From positions 1-60,061 of the forward strand of contig CAIOHR010000350.1 of assembly GCA_903858115.1 (NCBI GenBank): a stretch of 60,061 nucleotides of DNA, in the 5' to 3' direction. Each line of letters opens with the position of its first letter. Within the stretch, counting starts at the first letter, position 1. Positions 1 through 7,869 of this stretch are shown here, piece after piece. Made by a program: the position numbers and the translations under genes. The notes under the pieces were generated by a model that had not been told where the DNA came from, ran no database searches, and saw only the letters and a program-made list of their open reading frames with translations. The stretch comes from an uncultured Pirellula sp. Its GTDB lineage: Bacteria > Planctomycetota > Planctomycetia > Pirellulales > Pirellulaceae.

Positions 1-2
1 CG

Positions 3-875
3 CGTGGTATCAACGGCTTGGTGTTTGATGTCGTGGGCTTGGCTTCTGCGACTCTCACCGCTGCCGACTTTGTATTCCGAATGAGCCCGCAGGGACTTTT
101 CGACGAAGCTGCAAATCCACCAAGTGGCTGGGCAGTTGCACCTGCACCGACCGCAATCAATGTCACTGCTGCAACCCCGAGTGTACCAGGCCGAATCCGT
201 ATCGAGTGGGCCGACAACGCCATCGCCGACCGTTGGTTGCAGGTCAGCCTTCTCGCAAATGCGAATACGGGCTTCACCACTCGACAAGTATACTATCTAG
301 GTCATTTGTTGGGTGAGACCAACGGGACGGTCGAAGGAGGTGGATTCCTTGTACGGACGCTTGATGTCGCTCAAATTGCCGCTTCGATCGGCCAATCAGC
401 AAACGCCGGATCCATCCTTGATGTCGACAAGGATGGTCTAGTTAGAACTCTGGATGCAGCTGCTGCTGCCGGTGCGATCGGTAGAAGTCTTCGGCTGATT
501 ACTATTCCTATTGGAGGATCTTCATTCGAAGGGAATTTCGGAGGTTTCGGAACTTTCAGCGGCTCCGGCAGCGGTAAGAGCGATGGGGGATTCGCCGCTC
601 CAGAGGTAGACCTTACCACGGTGTGTGAAAGCTTCGACCACCCAGTCGCAGCTACTTCAAATCATGAGCTTGTAATCGATGATCTGTTCGATGTGGCTCT
701 CCCTCTAGGCATGGTGGTGGAGGTTGCATCGTCAATCATGGGACCGAATTTATTGGAAGTGCGAGAGGATAGTTCAGAGGAAGAATCCCAAACTGAGTTG
801 TCTCACGACCTCTTGTCCCTAGATGCTTATTTCGAGGAAATCTCGAAGAAGCGAAGTGGAAACCGCGTTCGTTAA
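3..875 (+). CDS. C-terminal part of a large secreted dockerin-type protein (start lies outside the window)
   Basis: The frame is open to the left edge, so this is the 3' end of a longer gene. The visible 290 residues begin in a beta-rich domain (GINGLVFDVVG, then an IRIEWADNAI segment and YYLGHLLGETNG). From memory, that domain is common near the C-terminus of large planctomycete surface proteins. Two dockerin-like repeats follow, each containing the phrase LVRTLD; the second carries an acidic DVDKDG loop that would bind calcium. The tail is Gly/Ser-rich and then acidic, ending in a Lys/Arg-rich stretch. I infer an extracellular protein with a calcium-dependent docking module. The partner and function are unknown. 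No gene overlaps it; a PEP-CTERM gene follows on the same strand after about 100 bp. Confidence 0.75.
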   Translation, partial: RGINGLVFDVVGLASATLTAADFVFRMSPQGLFDEAANPPSGWAVAPAPTAINVTAATPSVPGRIRIEWADNAIADRWLQVSLLANANTGFTTRQVYYLGHLLGETNGTVEGGGFLVRTLDVAQIAASIGQSANAGSILDVDKDGLVRTLDAAAAAGAIGRSLRLITIPIGGSSFEGNFGGFGTFSGSGSGKSDGGFAAPEVDLTTVCESFDHPVAATSNHELVIDDLFDVALPLGMVVEVASSIMGPNLLEVREDSSEEESQTELSHDLLSLDAYFEEISKKRSGNRVR

Positions 876-976
876 GGAGCGGTCCGTTTTACTGTGTTTT
901 TCTGGGCAGTAAAATTACTTGCTGCCCAGAAACAATGGCTTTTGTTGCATACGTTTTACTTGAGGATTTTTCAGAG

Positions 977-1609
977 ATGACATCTGTGTTTCGATTTGTT
1001 TTTCTAGTGGCATTACTTGCATCAGCGCCCTTGCGTTCGCATGCTGATATTTTGCTGAGCGTGGCACCTGTGAACTCAGGCCCGATCGTTCAAGGCTCTA
1101 CCGCTGTATTCGAAGTGTTCGCTCGTTCGACAACAGGAAATCAGCCGTTTAGTTTATTTGCATTTGATTTGATCGTGACCACACCCGCGGGCGTAGCGCT
1201 GACGGACTCGCGAGGTGGACATTTCACCAGCCCAGCCACTAACCTTCTTGGAGGGTTCGGTTGGCAATTTAGTCAAACCAATCCTGCCATTGCATTGTTT
1301 GACGGACAATCCTCTGGATCAATATCTAGTTTTGGTGATACCAATACCAAGATTGGTACTGTGACCCTTGCGACTGCAGCTAGACCCGCCGCTGGAGGTT
1401 TCCCCGCGCTTCCAGCTGCGACTCCAGGAAACTATTTGATGGACTTCAGAAATGTTACAACCCTTACGTCCGGTTTCCAGGGTATTCCGGGTTCTGGTTC
1501 AACAACGAGCTTCACTATCACTGCAGTACCAGAGCCATCTTCCATGGCACTTCTATGCGTTGCTGGTGCAGCGGCATGGGTCTATCGGCGACGTGCTAGG
1601 AGGAACTAG
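977..1609 (+). CDS. PEP-CTERM sorting-domain protein, secreted, 210 aa
   Basis: The protein starts with a signal peptide: a hydrophobic stretch FRFVFLVALLASA, then a polar cleavage region near SHADI. It ends with a textbook PEP-CTERM tail: VPEPSS, a hydrophobic helix, and the basic cluster YRRRARRN. That tail directs export and recognition by an exosortase, which cleaves near the PEP motif. The middle looks like a beta-sandwich similar to cohesin-type PEP-CTERM proteins; no enzymatic motif is visible. I chose the ATG at 977 because the signal peptide begins there; an upstream ATG at 935 would add 14 residues unlike a signal sequence. A strong hairpin lies 40 bp downstream. Substrate or polymer is unknown. 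Confidence 0.85.
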   Translation: MTSVFRFVFLVALLASAPLRSHADILLSVAPVNSGPIVQGSTAVFEVFARSTTGNQPFSLFAFDLIVTTPAGVALTDSRGGHFTSPATNLLGGFGWQFSQTNPAIALFDGQSSGSISSFGDTNTKIGTVTLATAARPAAGGFPALPAATPGNYLMDFRNVTTLTSGFQGIPGSGSTTSFTITAVPEPSSMALLCVAGAAAWVYRRRARRN

Positions 1610-1648
1610 CGCAGTCATTAAGTAACAGAAGTCTTTCCCGTTACATCT

Positions 1649-1692
1649 TCCATCACAAGCCGAGCTCCATGAGGAGCTCGGCTTGTGATGGA
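1649..1692. terminator. Perfect 20-bp stem hairpin, likely bidirectional terminator
   Basis: Positions 1649-1668 are the exact reverse complement of 1673-1692, with a 4-nt ATGA loop. There is no T-run after it, so it is not a classical intrinsic terminator. Its position just past the PEP-CTERM stop and facing the end of the DNRLRE gene fits a transcription stop or an mRNA-stabilising hairpin for convergent genes. Confidence 0.6.
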
Positions 1693-1725
1693 GCAAAGAC
1701 CGGCAATCGTCAATCTTGTGTTAGA

Positions 1726-1787
1726 GAGTGGGATAAGCTTCCAGCTTGTCATGTTTAGAAAGTGAGATAAGCTTCCAGCTTGTCATG
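1726..1787. repeat. Two tandem copies of an about 33-bp repeat
   Basis: The phrase GATAAGCTTCCAGCTTGTCA occurs twice, starting at 1732 and 1765, within near-identical units. A degenerate third phrase (ACCTTCCACCTTGTCAAGT) follows at 1798-1816. AAGCTTCCAGCTT is itself partly palindromic. No gene is present. The type is consistent with short dispersed intergenic repeats of planctomycete genomes. Confidence 0.6.
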
Positions 1788-1826
1788 TAGTGTAGCAACC
1801 TTCCACCTTGTCAAGTGGTTCTCTTC

Positions 1827-1890
1827 AATTCAAGCCAGGCTAGAAGCCTAGCCCACAGGAATTCAAGCCAGGCTAGAAGCCTAGCCCACA
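1827..1890. repeat. Exact tandem duplication of a 31-bp palindromic unit
   Basis: Positions 1827-1857 and 1860-1890 are identical 31-mers separated by two bases. Each contains GGCTAGAAGCCTAGCC, an imperfect palindrome able to fold as a small hairpin. They lie 28 bp beyond the stop of the DNRLRE gene and may serve as its 3' end structure. Confidence 0.65.
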
Positions 1891-1918
1891 TGCTCACCGT
1901 AATCGGCTCGTGTCTGGA

Positions 1919-2641
1919 TCAGCGCTGTGCGGTCTTTATGGCCGGACTCTTGGAAGGTTTGGCATAAATGATCACAAGCTTGGGACGCTGCTTCACGTCC
2001 TCGAACTCAGATGCGTAGAAATCCCAACCGTTTCCACCGGTGTTGATAAAGACCCAACCATGATTTGGATGGCCGCTCGACCAGTACTGAAGCGTATCGG
2101 TGACATCAAAGATCACCGTTGAGCTGTTGGCCGCAATCGTTCCAAATGTGAAACTATCTTTATGCCTGGACGCTTCGAAGCCGTCCGCAGACACACCATC
2201 CACCATCGAGTTCCATGTGGCCGTCCTTGAGAATGGTACCAACATGCGGTGCAAATTCACGGTCGACCCTTGGTCAAACGCACTCACATGCAACCGGGCC
2301 GATACGATCCTCGCCCCTTTTGGAATCTGTGTTTCCTTCGTGCCAAAAATGTCATCGAAGCGAATCAGAACCTGGCTCTCACCTCCGTCATTGTTCGCGT
2401 CGGATGAGGCGTTGGGGTTATCTGCAAGTACAGTTGACGGAGCTAATGCCCACATCTCCGTATCGATCGTTCCGCGATAACCATCGACTCCGTTTTGGAA
2501 TGAAGCAGCCTTGGTTTCCGCAGAAGTACTTTCTTTTTTGGTTGAATCTTCCGCAACACATGTGGTTACAGCGGTGCCCGTAATTCCAAAAGAAACGATA
2601 CTCACTCGCAACAGAGAGACTGTCAACCAGTTCCACTTCAT
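1919..2641 (-). CDS. DNRLRE-domain secreted protein, 240 aa
   Basis: The N-terminus is a signal peptide (MKWNWLTVSLLRVSIVSFG, then small residues to about position 27). A short Ser/Thr/Lys linker follows, then a beta-sandwich typical of DNRLRE proteins: NGVDGYRGTIDTEMW near the start, LIRFDDIFG, then IPKGARIVSARL. The second half has FDVTDTLQYW and HGWVFINTGGNGWDFY. In this family the domain is a non-catalytic carbohydrate-binding-like or structural module of extracellular proteins. I preferred the ATG at 2641 because it starts directly at the signal peptide; an ATG at 2653 adds four residues. The gene stands alone and converges on the PEP-CTERM gene. Binding target unknown. Confidence 0.8.
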   Translation of the reverse strand: MKWNWLTVSLLRVSIVSFGITGTAVTTCVAEDSTKKESTSAETKAASFQNGVDGYRGTIDTEMWALAPSTVLADNPNASSDANNDGGESQVLIRFDDIFGTKETQIPKGARIVSARLHVSAFDQGSTVNLHRMLVPFSRTATWNSMVDGVSADGFEASRHKDSFTFGTIAANSSTVIFDVTDTLQYWSSGHPNHGWVFINTGGNGWDFYASEFEDVKQRPKLVIIYAKPSKSPAIKTAQR

Positions 2642-2807
2642 AGCAACGACCATCCGCCGGTATTCTTCAACCTAAGAAATAACTCCACAATCATCAGATG
2701 GTCCTATTGGTCGATGAAGAGCTTGTCATGCTTTTCATTAATTAGCTATGAATTTGAGAGCGTTCATCCGTCTCTGTCATGCGTTACGCGTCACCTGGGC
2801 CAATGCC

Positions 2808-2936
2808 GGGGTGTTAAAGATCTGGTATTGCAGCAACTTTAGATTGCGCAAAATTCGTTCCGTCGAGACCCCCGCGGCCTTGTGCCGCTCGGTGAATATG
2901 GTTCGTAAGCTAGAATTGCCGAGTTTTTAACACCCC
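2808..2936. mobile_element. 129-bp miniature inverted-repeat element with 11-bp flanking duplication
   Basis: The left end reads GGGGTGTTAAA (2808-2818) and the right end (2926-2936) is its exact reverse complement. The 11-bp sequence GGGCCAATGCC occurs directly outside both ends (2797-2807 and 2937-2947), as expected of a target-site duplication. No transposase is encoded, so this is a non-autonomous element. An 11-bp duplication fits IS4/IS231-type transposition, but that assignment is inference. The right end supplies the stop codon of the FAD oxidoreductase gene. A short open frame across the element (2748-2930) is not considered a gene. Confidence 0.75.
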
Positions 2937-4066
2937 GGGCCAATGCCAGATCGCCAAAGATTTTCGGCGACACCAAACGACATCGTCATGCCCGCCCCCC
3001 CGAGGCCGTTCACGATACGCACTCCAGGCATCGGCTCTAGCGTCCAATGGGATGCATTCGGATTCTTCGCGTAGATTCCATGCCATCGTTCAGCGATCGT
3101 CCAATTCGGCAAACAAATGATCTTGCGCAGTTCGATCAAAATCAGTTCGTCGATGTATTGCTGATCAAACGGCGTAATCTCTTCCCCATATTCATGCGAG
3201 TCCCCTAAGATTACTTGACCTAAATCGTTTTGGGATGCCATGACATGAATACCAAATCGATCCAGGTCTGGGTTCTCGGCTGCGATGCGTGCCTTTAGCT
3301 TTGGCAAACTAGGGCAATCGGCGAAATTCCCATAATGCCGCAGCGTGAGACCACTGGCCAAATGTGTACCAATTCGCCAGTGTTCCGGTTGTGCTTCGGT
3401 TCGCAGCATTTGCAGTTTGCATTTCTTCATGCCAGACTTTGCAAAATCATTTGGGAAGAGAGTTTCAAAATCCGCGCCGGAGCAAACCACGATTTGGTCG
3501 CAGTCATAGACCTTGCCCGTTGATGTTACTACCTTTCCTGGCTCGACATGCACAATGGTGGTATTCCATTCAAACTGGACACGATGCTTTTCCTTCAGCC
3601 AAGCTGCAATGATGCTACTAGCCTTGCGTGGATTCACGCACGCTTCGGAGGGGCTAAATAGCCCACCTTTCAATCCAATCGGATTTGCCGCAGGTGTTCG
3701 CGCGAGAACTTGTTCTTTATTCAGCAGTTCGCAGGATACGCCGTGGCTTGTGGATTGCGCATGAAACTCTTGCAGCACATCCCATTCGTCTGCGCGATGC
3801 GCTAGGTGAATGGAACCACAGGTGTTCACCCAAAGACCGGCTTCTTCGGCCAATCGTAGCCACCGAGCACGACTTCGCATCGCTGTTTCGTACGACTCAC
3901 CTGCAGGCTGTCCGATCGGCCAGACCATGCCAAAGTTTCGAACCGACGCGCCCGTTGCTAAGCTACTTCGCTCAAAGACCGTGACGCGATGATTCGCCTC
4001 ACTCGCCAACCATGCCTGCGAAAGCCCGACAATTCCGCCGCCGATGATGATAGTCGAAGATTGCAT
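2927..4066 (-). CDS. Phosphonate-associated FAD-dependent oxidoreductase (HpnW-like), 379 aa
   Basis: A DAO-type flavoprotein. The Rossmann motif IIIGGGIVGLS lies at residues 6-16, followed by a dinucleotide-binding acidic end at VTVFERS. TGASVRNFGMVWPIGQ and, near the C-terminus, GVRIVNGLGGAGMTMSFG match the TIGR03364-type oxidoreductases found in phosphonate gene clusters. Members of this group are reported to oxidise N-alkylated aminoethylphosphonates toward phosphonoacetaldehyde; the exact substrate here is inference. The start codon overlaps the stop of the HD-domain gene (ATGA), indicating translational coupling. The last two residues and stop codon come from an inserted miniature element; without it the frame would end in Gly-Asp-Ala after Pro, so function is probably intact. 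Confidence 0.8.
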   Translation of the reverse strand: MQSSTIIIGGGIVGLSQAWLASEANHRVTVFERSSLATGASVRNFGMVWPIGQPAGESYETAMRSRARWLRLAEEAGLWVNTCGSIHLAHRADEWDVLQEFHAQSTSHGVSCELLNKEQVLARTPAANPIGLKGGLFSPSEACVNPRKASSIIAAWLKEKHRVQFEWNTTIVHVEPGKVVTSTGKVYDCDQIVVCSGADFETLFPNDFAKSGMKKCKLQMLRTEAQPEHWRIGTHLASGLTLRHYGNFADCPSLPKLKARIAAENPDLDRFGIHVMASQNDLGQVILGDSHEYGEEITPFDQQYIDELILIELRKIICLPNWTIAERWHGIYAKNPNASHWTLEPMPGVRIVNGLGGAGMTMSFGVAENLWRSGIGPGC

Positions 4067-4674
4067 CAGCTTTCGGAACGACCTATCAAAGATTGTGACA
4101 AGTAGTTCGCGAAGTGACTCAATGGCGGTGTGGAAAGCCCAGGGATCTTTGCTTGGTCATCAATACGGCGAAGCTTAATTGCAGCCTCAAAGTGCGGATG
4201 CAATTCGAAATGAGCAGCCTGAGTCTTGGTCATCGGTCCTCCCTGCAGCTCAAGACTTTGTATCGATGGTGGACTTAACTTTGAAAAGTACTCTGGATCA
4301 ACCGCACACAGGTATCGCTTTGCCGCAACGTGCAATCGAATGGGTTCCACGACTTCAGGTACAAAATGCTCGACGAGCCAAGCAGCCCCCAATTGCTCAT
4401 GCTCGTCATCAATGCCCTGGTCCGGTGCATCTTCAGGTAGATCGTGGAGCAGATGTCCGACATCGTGCAGCAGACAAGCAGCGATAAGTTCCGGCGAAGC
4501 ATTGGCCTGTTCCGCAGCATACGCGGACTGCAGAGCATGCTCGAGTTGAGACACGGCCTCTTTACCGTATCCTGAGTCCCCTCTCAATCGAAAGCACTCT
4601 AGGATGTGAGATACTGGGTCGAGAGTTTCTACGTCATCGCTCATTGAACTATTGTTGGTTTCTTTGTGTAACAC
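4066..4674 (-). CDS. PhnZ/TmpB-like HD-domain diiron oxygenase, 202 aa
   Basis: An HD-domain protein with the arrangement of PhnZ and TmpB, mixed-valence diiron oxygenases that cleave the C-P bond of 1-hydroxyphosphonates. Visible are Y36 and E39 (lid-type residues in YGKEAVSQLEH), metal ligands H46, H70-D71 (LLHDVGH), H92 (DDEHE) and H115 (HVAAKRYLC), then K119. QGGPM occurs near residue 147 and a candidate last Asp ligand lies in the C-terminal helix. The family name 'phosphonate degradation associated HDIG protein' fits its neighbours. No PhnY-type hydroxylase lies nearby, so the hydroxylated substrate must be made elsewhere or taken up. A second possible start is at 4644. Confidence 0.82.
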   Translation of the reverse strand: MLHKETNNSSMSDDVETLDPVSHILECFRLRGDSGYGKEAVSQLEHALQSAYAAEQANASPELIAACLLHDVGHLLHDLPEDAPDQGIDDEHEQLGAAWLVEHFVPEVVEPIRLHVAAKRYLCAVDPEYFSKLSPPSIQSLELQGGPMTKTQAAHFELHPHFEAAIKLRRIDDQAKIPGLSTPPLSHFANYLSQSLIGRSES

Positions 4675-4783
4675 TTTGCATCAATCTGAACGGAATCTTA
4701 ACGCGTCCGTTCGCGGGGAATAGCATATACTCCCGCCTGCGTTAGGCAATTCGCTTCATCAAATACTCATCAAAATTATTATC

Positions 4784-6115
4784 GTGAGCATGCAAAGTGA
4801 TCGGACGGACATGACGTCGAATTCCACCGGTAGCAAATGGAACTGGCCCGCCTCTGTTTGGACTTTGTGGTCTATCGTAGCCGCATTTGGTACGTACTTT
4901 TGCATGTACGGATTCCGCGTTCCCTTTAAAGCAGGTGCGTACGAATACCAATACGAACTGTCTGGTAACTGGCAGTTGGATGAAAAGAGTATCTTTGTCA
5001 TTGCTCAAGTCCTCGGTTATACGATCAGCAAGTTTATGGGAATCAAATTTGTTTCGGAACTCCCACCCCATCGGCGTGCTCTGGCTATCCTGTGCTTGAT
5101 CGGTTTTTCGGAGTTAGCTCTCTTGGGCTTTGGAGCCTCGGGGCGTCCGTGGAACATCTTGTTTATTTTTCTCAATGGCCTTCCACTGGGCATGGTCTTC
5201 GGGCTCGTTCTTGGTTTTCTCGAAGGAAGACAAACGACAGAGCTACTGGCGGCGGGATTGTGTACGAGCTTTATCCTGGCGGACGGATTCATGAAGACCA
5301 TCGGTCAAACATTGATCGGTCCATTCGGAGAAGCTTGGATGCCAGCCATCGCAGGATCCGCATTCGTCATCCCATTGCTTTTCTTCGTTTGGATGTTGAC
5401 GATGATACCGCGACCCTCTTCCATGGATGAATCGCATCGCCAAGCTCGAACCGTGATGAATCGATCCGAGCGTTGGCGCTACCTGCGTAAATTCGCTTGG
5501 GGGCTCTCGCCGATCATTATTGTTTACCTTCTTGCGAATATCATCCGAAGTATCCGAGGTGATTTTGCAAGAGAGCTATGGACAGATCTCGGGGTTGATC
5601 CGAAGGACTTAGCAGAAAGTTACGCCAAATCTGAAGTTTGGGTCGGCTTGCTAGTACTGGCAATCAACGGCAGCTGTGTTGTGTTTCGCCACAACGGGAG
5701 AGCTTACATAAGCTCTTTAAGTATTTGTGCCGCGGGTATCGGACTATTGCTTGTCACATGCTTTTTGCAAACTCAAAAGGTACTCGATCCCCTTAGCTTT
5801 ATGGTTTTGGTTGGCTTAGGACTGTACATGCCATACGTAGCGATCCACACGACTGTATTGGAACGGTTCATCGCACTCACCGGCGAGAAAGGGAATTTAG
5901 GTTACCTCATGGCTTTGGTGGATTCGAGCGGGTACTTTGGATATGTCATGGTTTTGCTCGCCCGAAAATTCGTCAAGTTTGAAGGAAACATTCTGCAGTT
6001 CTTTCTCGTTGCCTGTTGCATTGCAGGCGCAGTTTCTCTTCTCTCGCTGGGATGGTCCGCCATTCACTATCGGTCGCATTTCCGATCTCGCCAAACTGCG
6101 GAAATGAGTCAATGA
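4784..6115 (+). CDS. DUF5690 multi-pass membrane protein, probable phosphonate-linked transporter, 443 aa
   Basis: A polytopic membrane protein with roughly twelve hydrophobic segments in an MFS-like pattern. The first follows SVWTLWSIVAAFGTYFCMYGFR; later ones include ILFIFLNGLPLGMVFG and MVLVGLGLYMPYVAIHTTVLER. From memory, this is the DUF5690 family, often encoded beside the PhnZ-like HD protein and FAD oxidoreductase in planctomycetes and Bacteroidetes. Uptake of an organophosphonate is inferred from context only. It is divergent from the HD gene, with a 109-bp intergenic space holding a TATACT hexamer at 4726-4731 that could be a -10 box; no good -35 is seen. A start at 4790 is also possible. 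Confidence 0.72.
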   Translation: MSMQSDRTDMTSNSTGSKWNWPASVWTLWSIVAAFGTYFCMYGFRVPFKAGAYEYQYELSGNWQLDEKSIFVIAQVLGYTISKFMGIKFVSELPPHRRALAILCLIGFSELALLGFGASGRPWNILFIFLNGLPLGMVFGLVLGFLEGRQTTELLAAGLCTSFILADGFMKTIGQTLIGPFGEAWMPAIAGSAFVIPLLFFVWMLTMIPRPSSMDESHRQARTVMNRSERWRYLRKFAWGLSPIIIVYLLANIIRSIRGDFARELWTDLGVDPKDLAESYAKSEVWVGLLVLAINGSCVVFRHNGRAYISSLSICAAGIGLLLVTCFLQTQKVLDPLSFMVLVGLGLYMPYVAIHTTVLERFIALTGEKGNLGYLMALVDSSGYFGYVMVLLARKFVKFEGNILQFFLVACCIAGAVSLLSLGWSAIHYRSHFRSRQTAEMSQ

Positions 6116-6234
6116 CGCGACCAAGGTAGACGTTGGGATTCAATCAAAACACGGAGCATATAAGCGAGTGACCGGCTTGTTGCTTTCATGGATTTGCCAC
6201 TAAGAAAAGGATTGATCACAACCCGAAGCGAGAG

Positions 6235-6474
6235 TTTTGAAGTTGCGCGTTTCGCTTTAAGGGCAACGCCCTGTTCGTTTGCCTAGCCCAGCCCAACGGG
6301 CTGGGACTAAGCAAAACGCAGTCATCTAAGGGCTGTAGGCCCGACAGTTTGGCAAATGGCCGGGCTTTCAGCCCTAACTCACGTCGTGTATTCGTGTGAC
6401 CCAGGCCGTTGGCCTGGGCTATGCAAATGGTTGGGCCTTTGGCCCGAAAATCAGTAAAACGCGCAACTTCAAAA
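6235..6474. repeat. 240-bp multi-hairpin palindromic element with 18-bp terminal inverted repeats
   Basis: This fills most of the 448-bp gap 6116-6563. The 18 bases at 6235-6252 are the exact reverse complement of 6457-6474 (core GAAGTTGCGCGTTT). Inside are several nested hairpins: CCCAGCCC-AAC-GGGCTGGG, AGGGCT...AGCCCT, CCCAGGCC-GTT-GGCCTGGG and GGGCC-TTT-GGCCC. No coding potential is seen. It resembles a REP/BIME-like or RNA-forming intergenic element rather than a gene. Confidence 0.75.
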
Positions 6475-6563
6475 AGCGTTAGCGTGCGGCTATGAATCCC
6501 ACACTCACGCTGCTAAAGCAACAAGCCGTTACGCAGCGGGGTAGGCTGAAAGGAACGAGCTGC

Positions 6564-7721
6564 TTACGTTTCGGATTGGAATGGCTCAGATGACAACACT
6601 TCGATCAACTGTTCGCGACTGACGCGTCGAGGGTTGTTGGATAGCCTCTCGATATTGGCAGAATCCACGACAGCCATCAAGTCACCGTTGACTAAGATTT
6701 CTTTCAGCGTCGGACATTCCACTTGCGAAAGAAGCCTGCTAACTGCCGAACATGCTTCGTCGACACCGTCCGTTCCCAACACGTTCAGAATCCGAGCGAT
6801 GCGTTCACGTACCGCAGTGGCTCCGCGAGGATCGACACAATCGTCGTCTGTGACATCGGCATTGAAGGCAAGCATCGCTCGAAGTGTCGTCGCCACGGCC
6901 ATGCCGTGAGGTACTCCATAGCGAGACGTTAGGAAATACGATAGGGCATGAGGTGCGGTGGTCTTCGTGATGTTGATCGCTTTGCCAGCCAAATGCGAAG
7001 CACGACACATCGCGCGTCTGGCCTCTGGTGTGGGGGCGTTGACAGCGGTTTCCAGATGGTCGAAAGCCAACCGAGCGGCTTCTTGTGCGTATCCCATCGA
7101 TTCTTCCGTTGCAGCGACTGCCCAAATCGATTCGATCGCCTGACACAAGGCATCCAGCCCGGTCGCAGCCGTTATTCGCTTTGGAAGACTCTCCGTCAAC
7201 GTCGGATCAACGATCGCATAGTCTGGTAACAACGACGGATGAGCTACAGAATACTTTTCTCCATCCACGTAAACGACAGCAAAGTGGGTCGCTTCGCTAC
7301 CGGTGCCTGCGGTCGTTGGAATCGCTATCATCGGCTTCCCTTCAATCTCGATCGCTACAACTCCCATCGCGATGTCACGAGAGCACTTCGAATGCTCGGC
7401 CCCTTTTTGCACCGAGAGCGTTCCAATCAACTTCGCCAAATCGATGGCCGTGCCACCCCCTAACGCGATCACTACATCCGGCTCGAAGTTACGATAGACC
7501 TCTATACCTCGTTGCACATCTTCCAGCTTCGGGTTCAATTCGAAATGACTGAACACCACCGTCGCATATTTTTGGAAGCAATTTTCGAGGATGGCATGTG
7601 CTCCAGAGGCTCGGTATGCTGGTTCATCGATCACTAAAAAAAGACGGTCTGCACACAGTGTCTCTAGCAAAGAATCGACTTCGTGTATGGATTCAATCAA
7701 TGGTTGTTGCACGACGCTCAA
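6564..7721 (-). CDS. Phosphonate-associated iron-containing alcohol dehydrogenase, 385 aa
   Basis: A group III (iron-type) alcohol dehydrogenase. The NAD(P)-binding motif GGGTAIDLAK sits near residue 88, IPTTAGTGSEAT near 133, and the metal-binding C-terminal half contains GLDALCQAIES, TAPHALSYFL and YGVPHGMAVA. These resemble phosphonoacetaldehyde reductases and the phosphonate-associated Fe-ADH group (TIGR03405 type), which interconvert phosphonoacetaldehyde and hydroxyethylphosphonate. The position usually held by the second metal ligand His reads Gln (DALCQ); I believe this occurs in other members of the subgroup but could not check. It diverges from the phosphonatase-like gene, 148 bp apart, so the two probably share a regulatory region. 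Confidence 0.78.
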   Translation of the reverse strand: MSVVQQPLIESIHEVDSLLETLCADRLFLVIDEPAYRASGAHAILENCFQKYATVVFSHFELNPKLEDVQRGIEVYRNFEPDVVIALGGGTAIDLAKLIGTLSVQKGAEHSKCSRDIAMGVVAIEIEGKPMIAIPTTAGTGSEATHFAVVYVDGEKYSVAHPSLLPDYAIVDPTLTESLPKRITAATGLDALCQAIESIWAVAATEESMGYAQEAARLAFDHLETAVNAPTPEARRAMCRASHLAGKAINITKTTAPHALSYFLTSRYGVPHGMAVATTLRAMLAFNADVTDDDCVDPRGATAVRERIARILNVLGTDGVDEACSAVSRLLSQVECPTLKEILVNGDLMAVVDSANIERLSNNPRRVSREQLIEVLSSEPFQSET

Positions 7722-7869
7722 TTTGTGACTCCTCTGGGATGGAACACTTGGACTCTGAGACTCCTGCTTTGACAGTCACGATCCCTATCGTATCATGAAC
7801 GAAAGTAAACGCGAGGCGATCGTCCTGTGCGTATTCTTGGAGCCACGCGTTCGACAAAGGACATAGGAA

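Noticed and set aside
2748..2930. Small plus-strand open frame over the miniature element
   Set aside because: It begins outside, runs through the whole insert and has no homologue-like pattern; the inverted repeats explain the sequence better.
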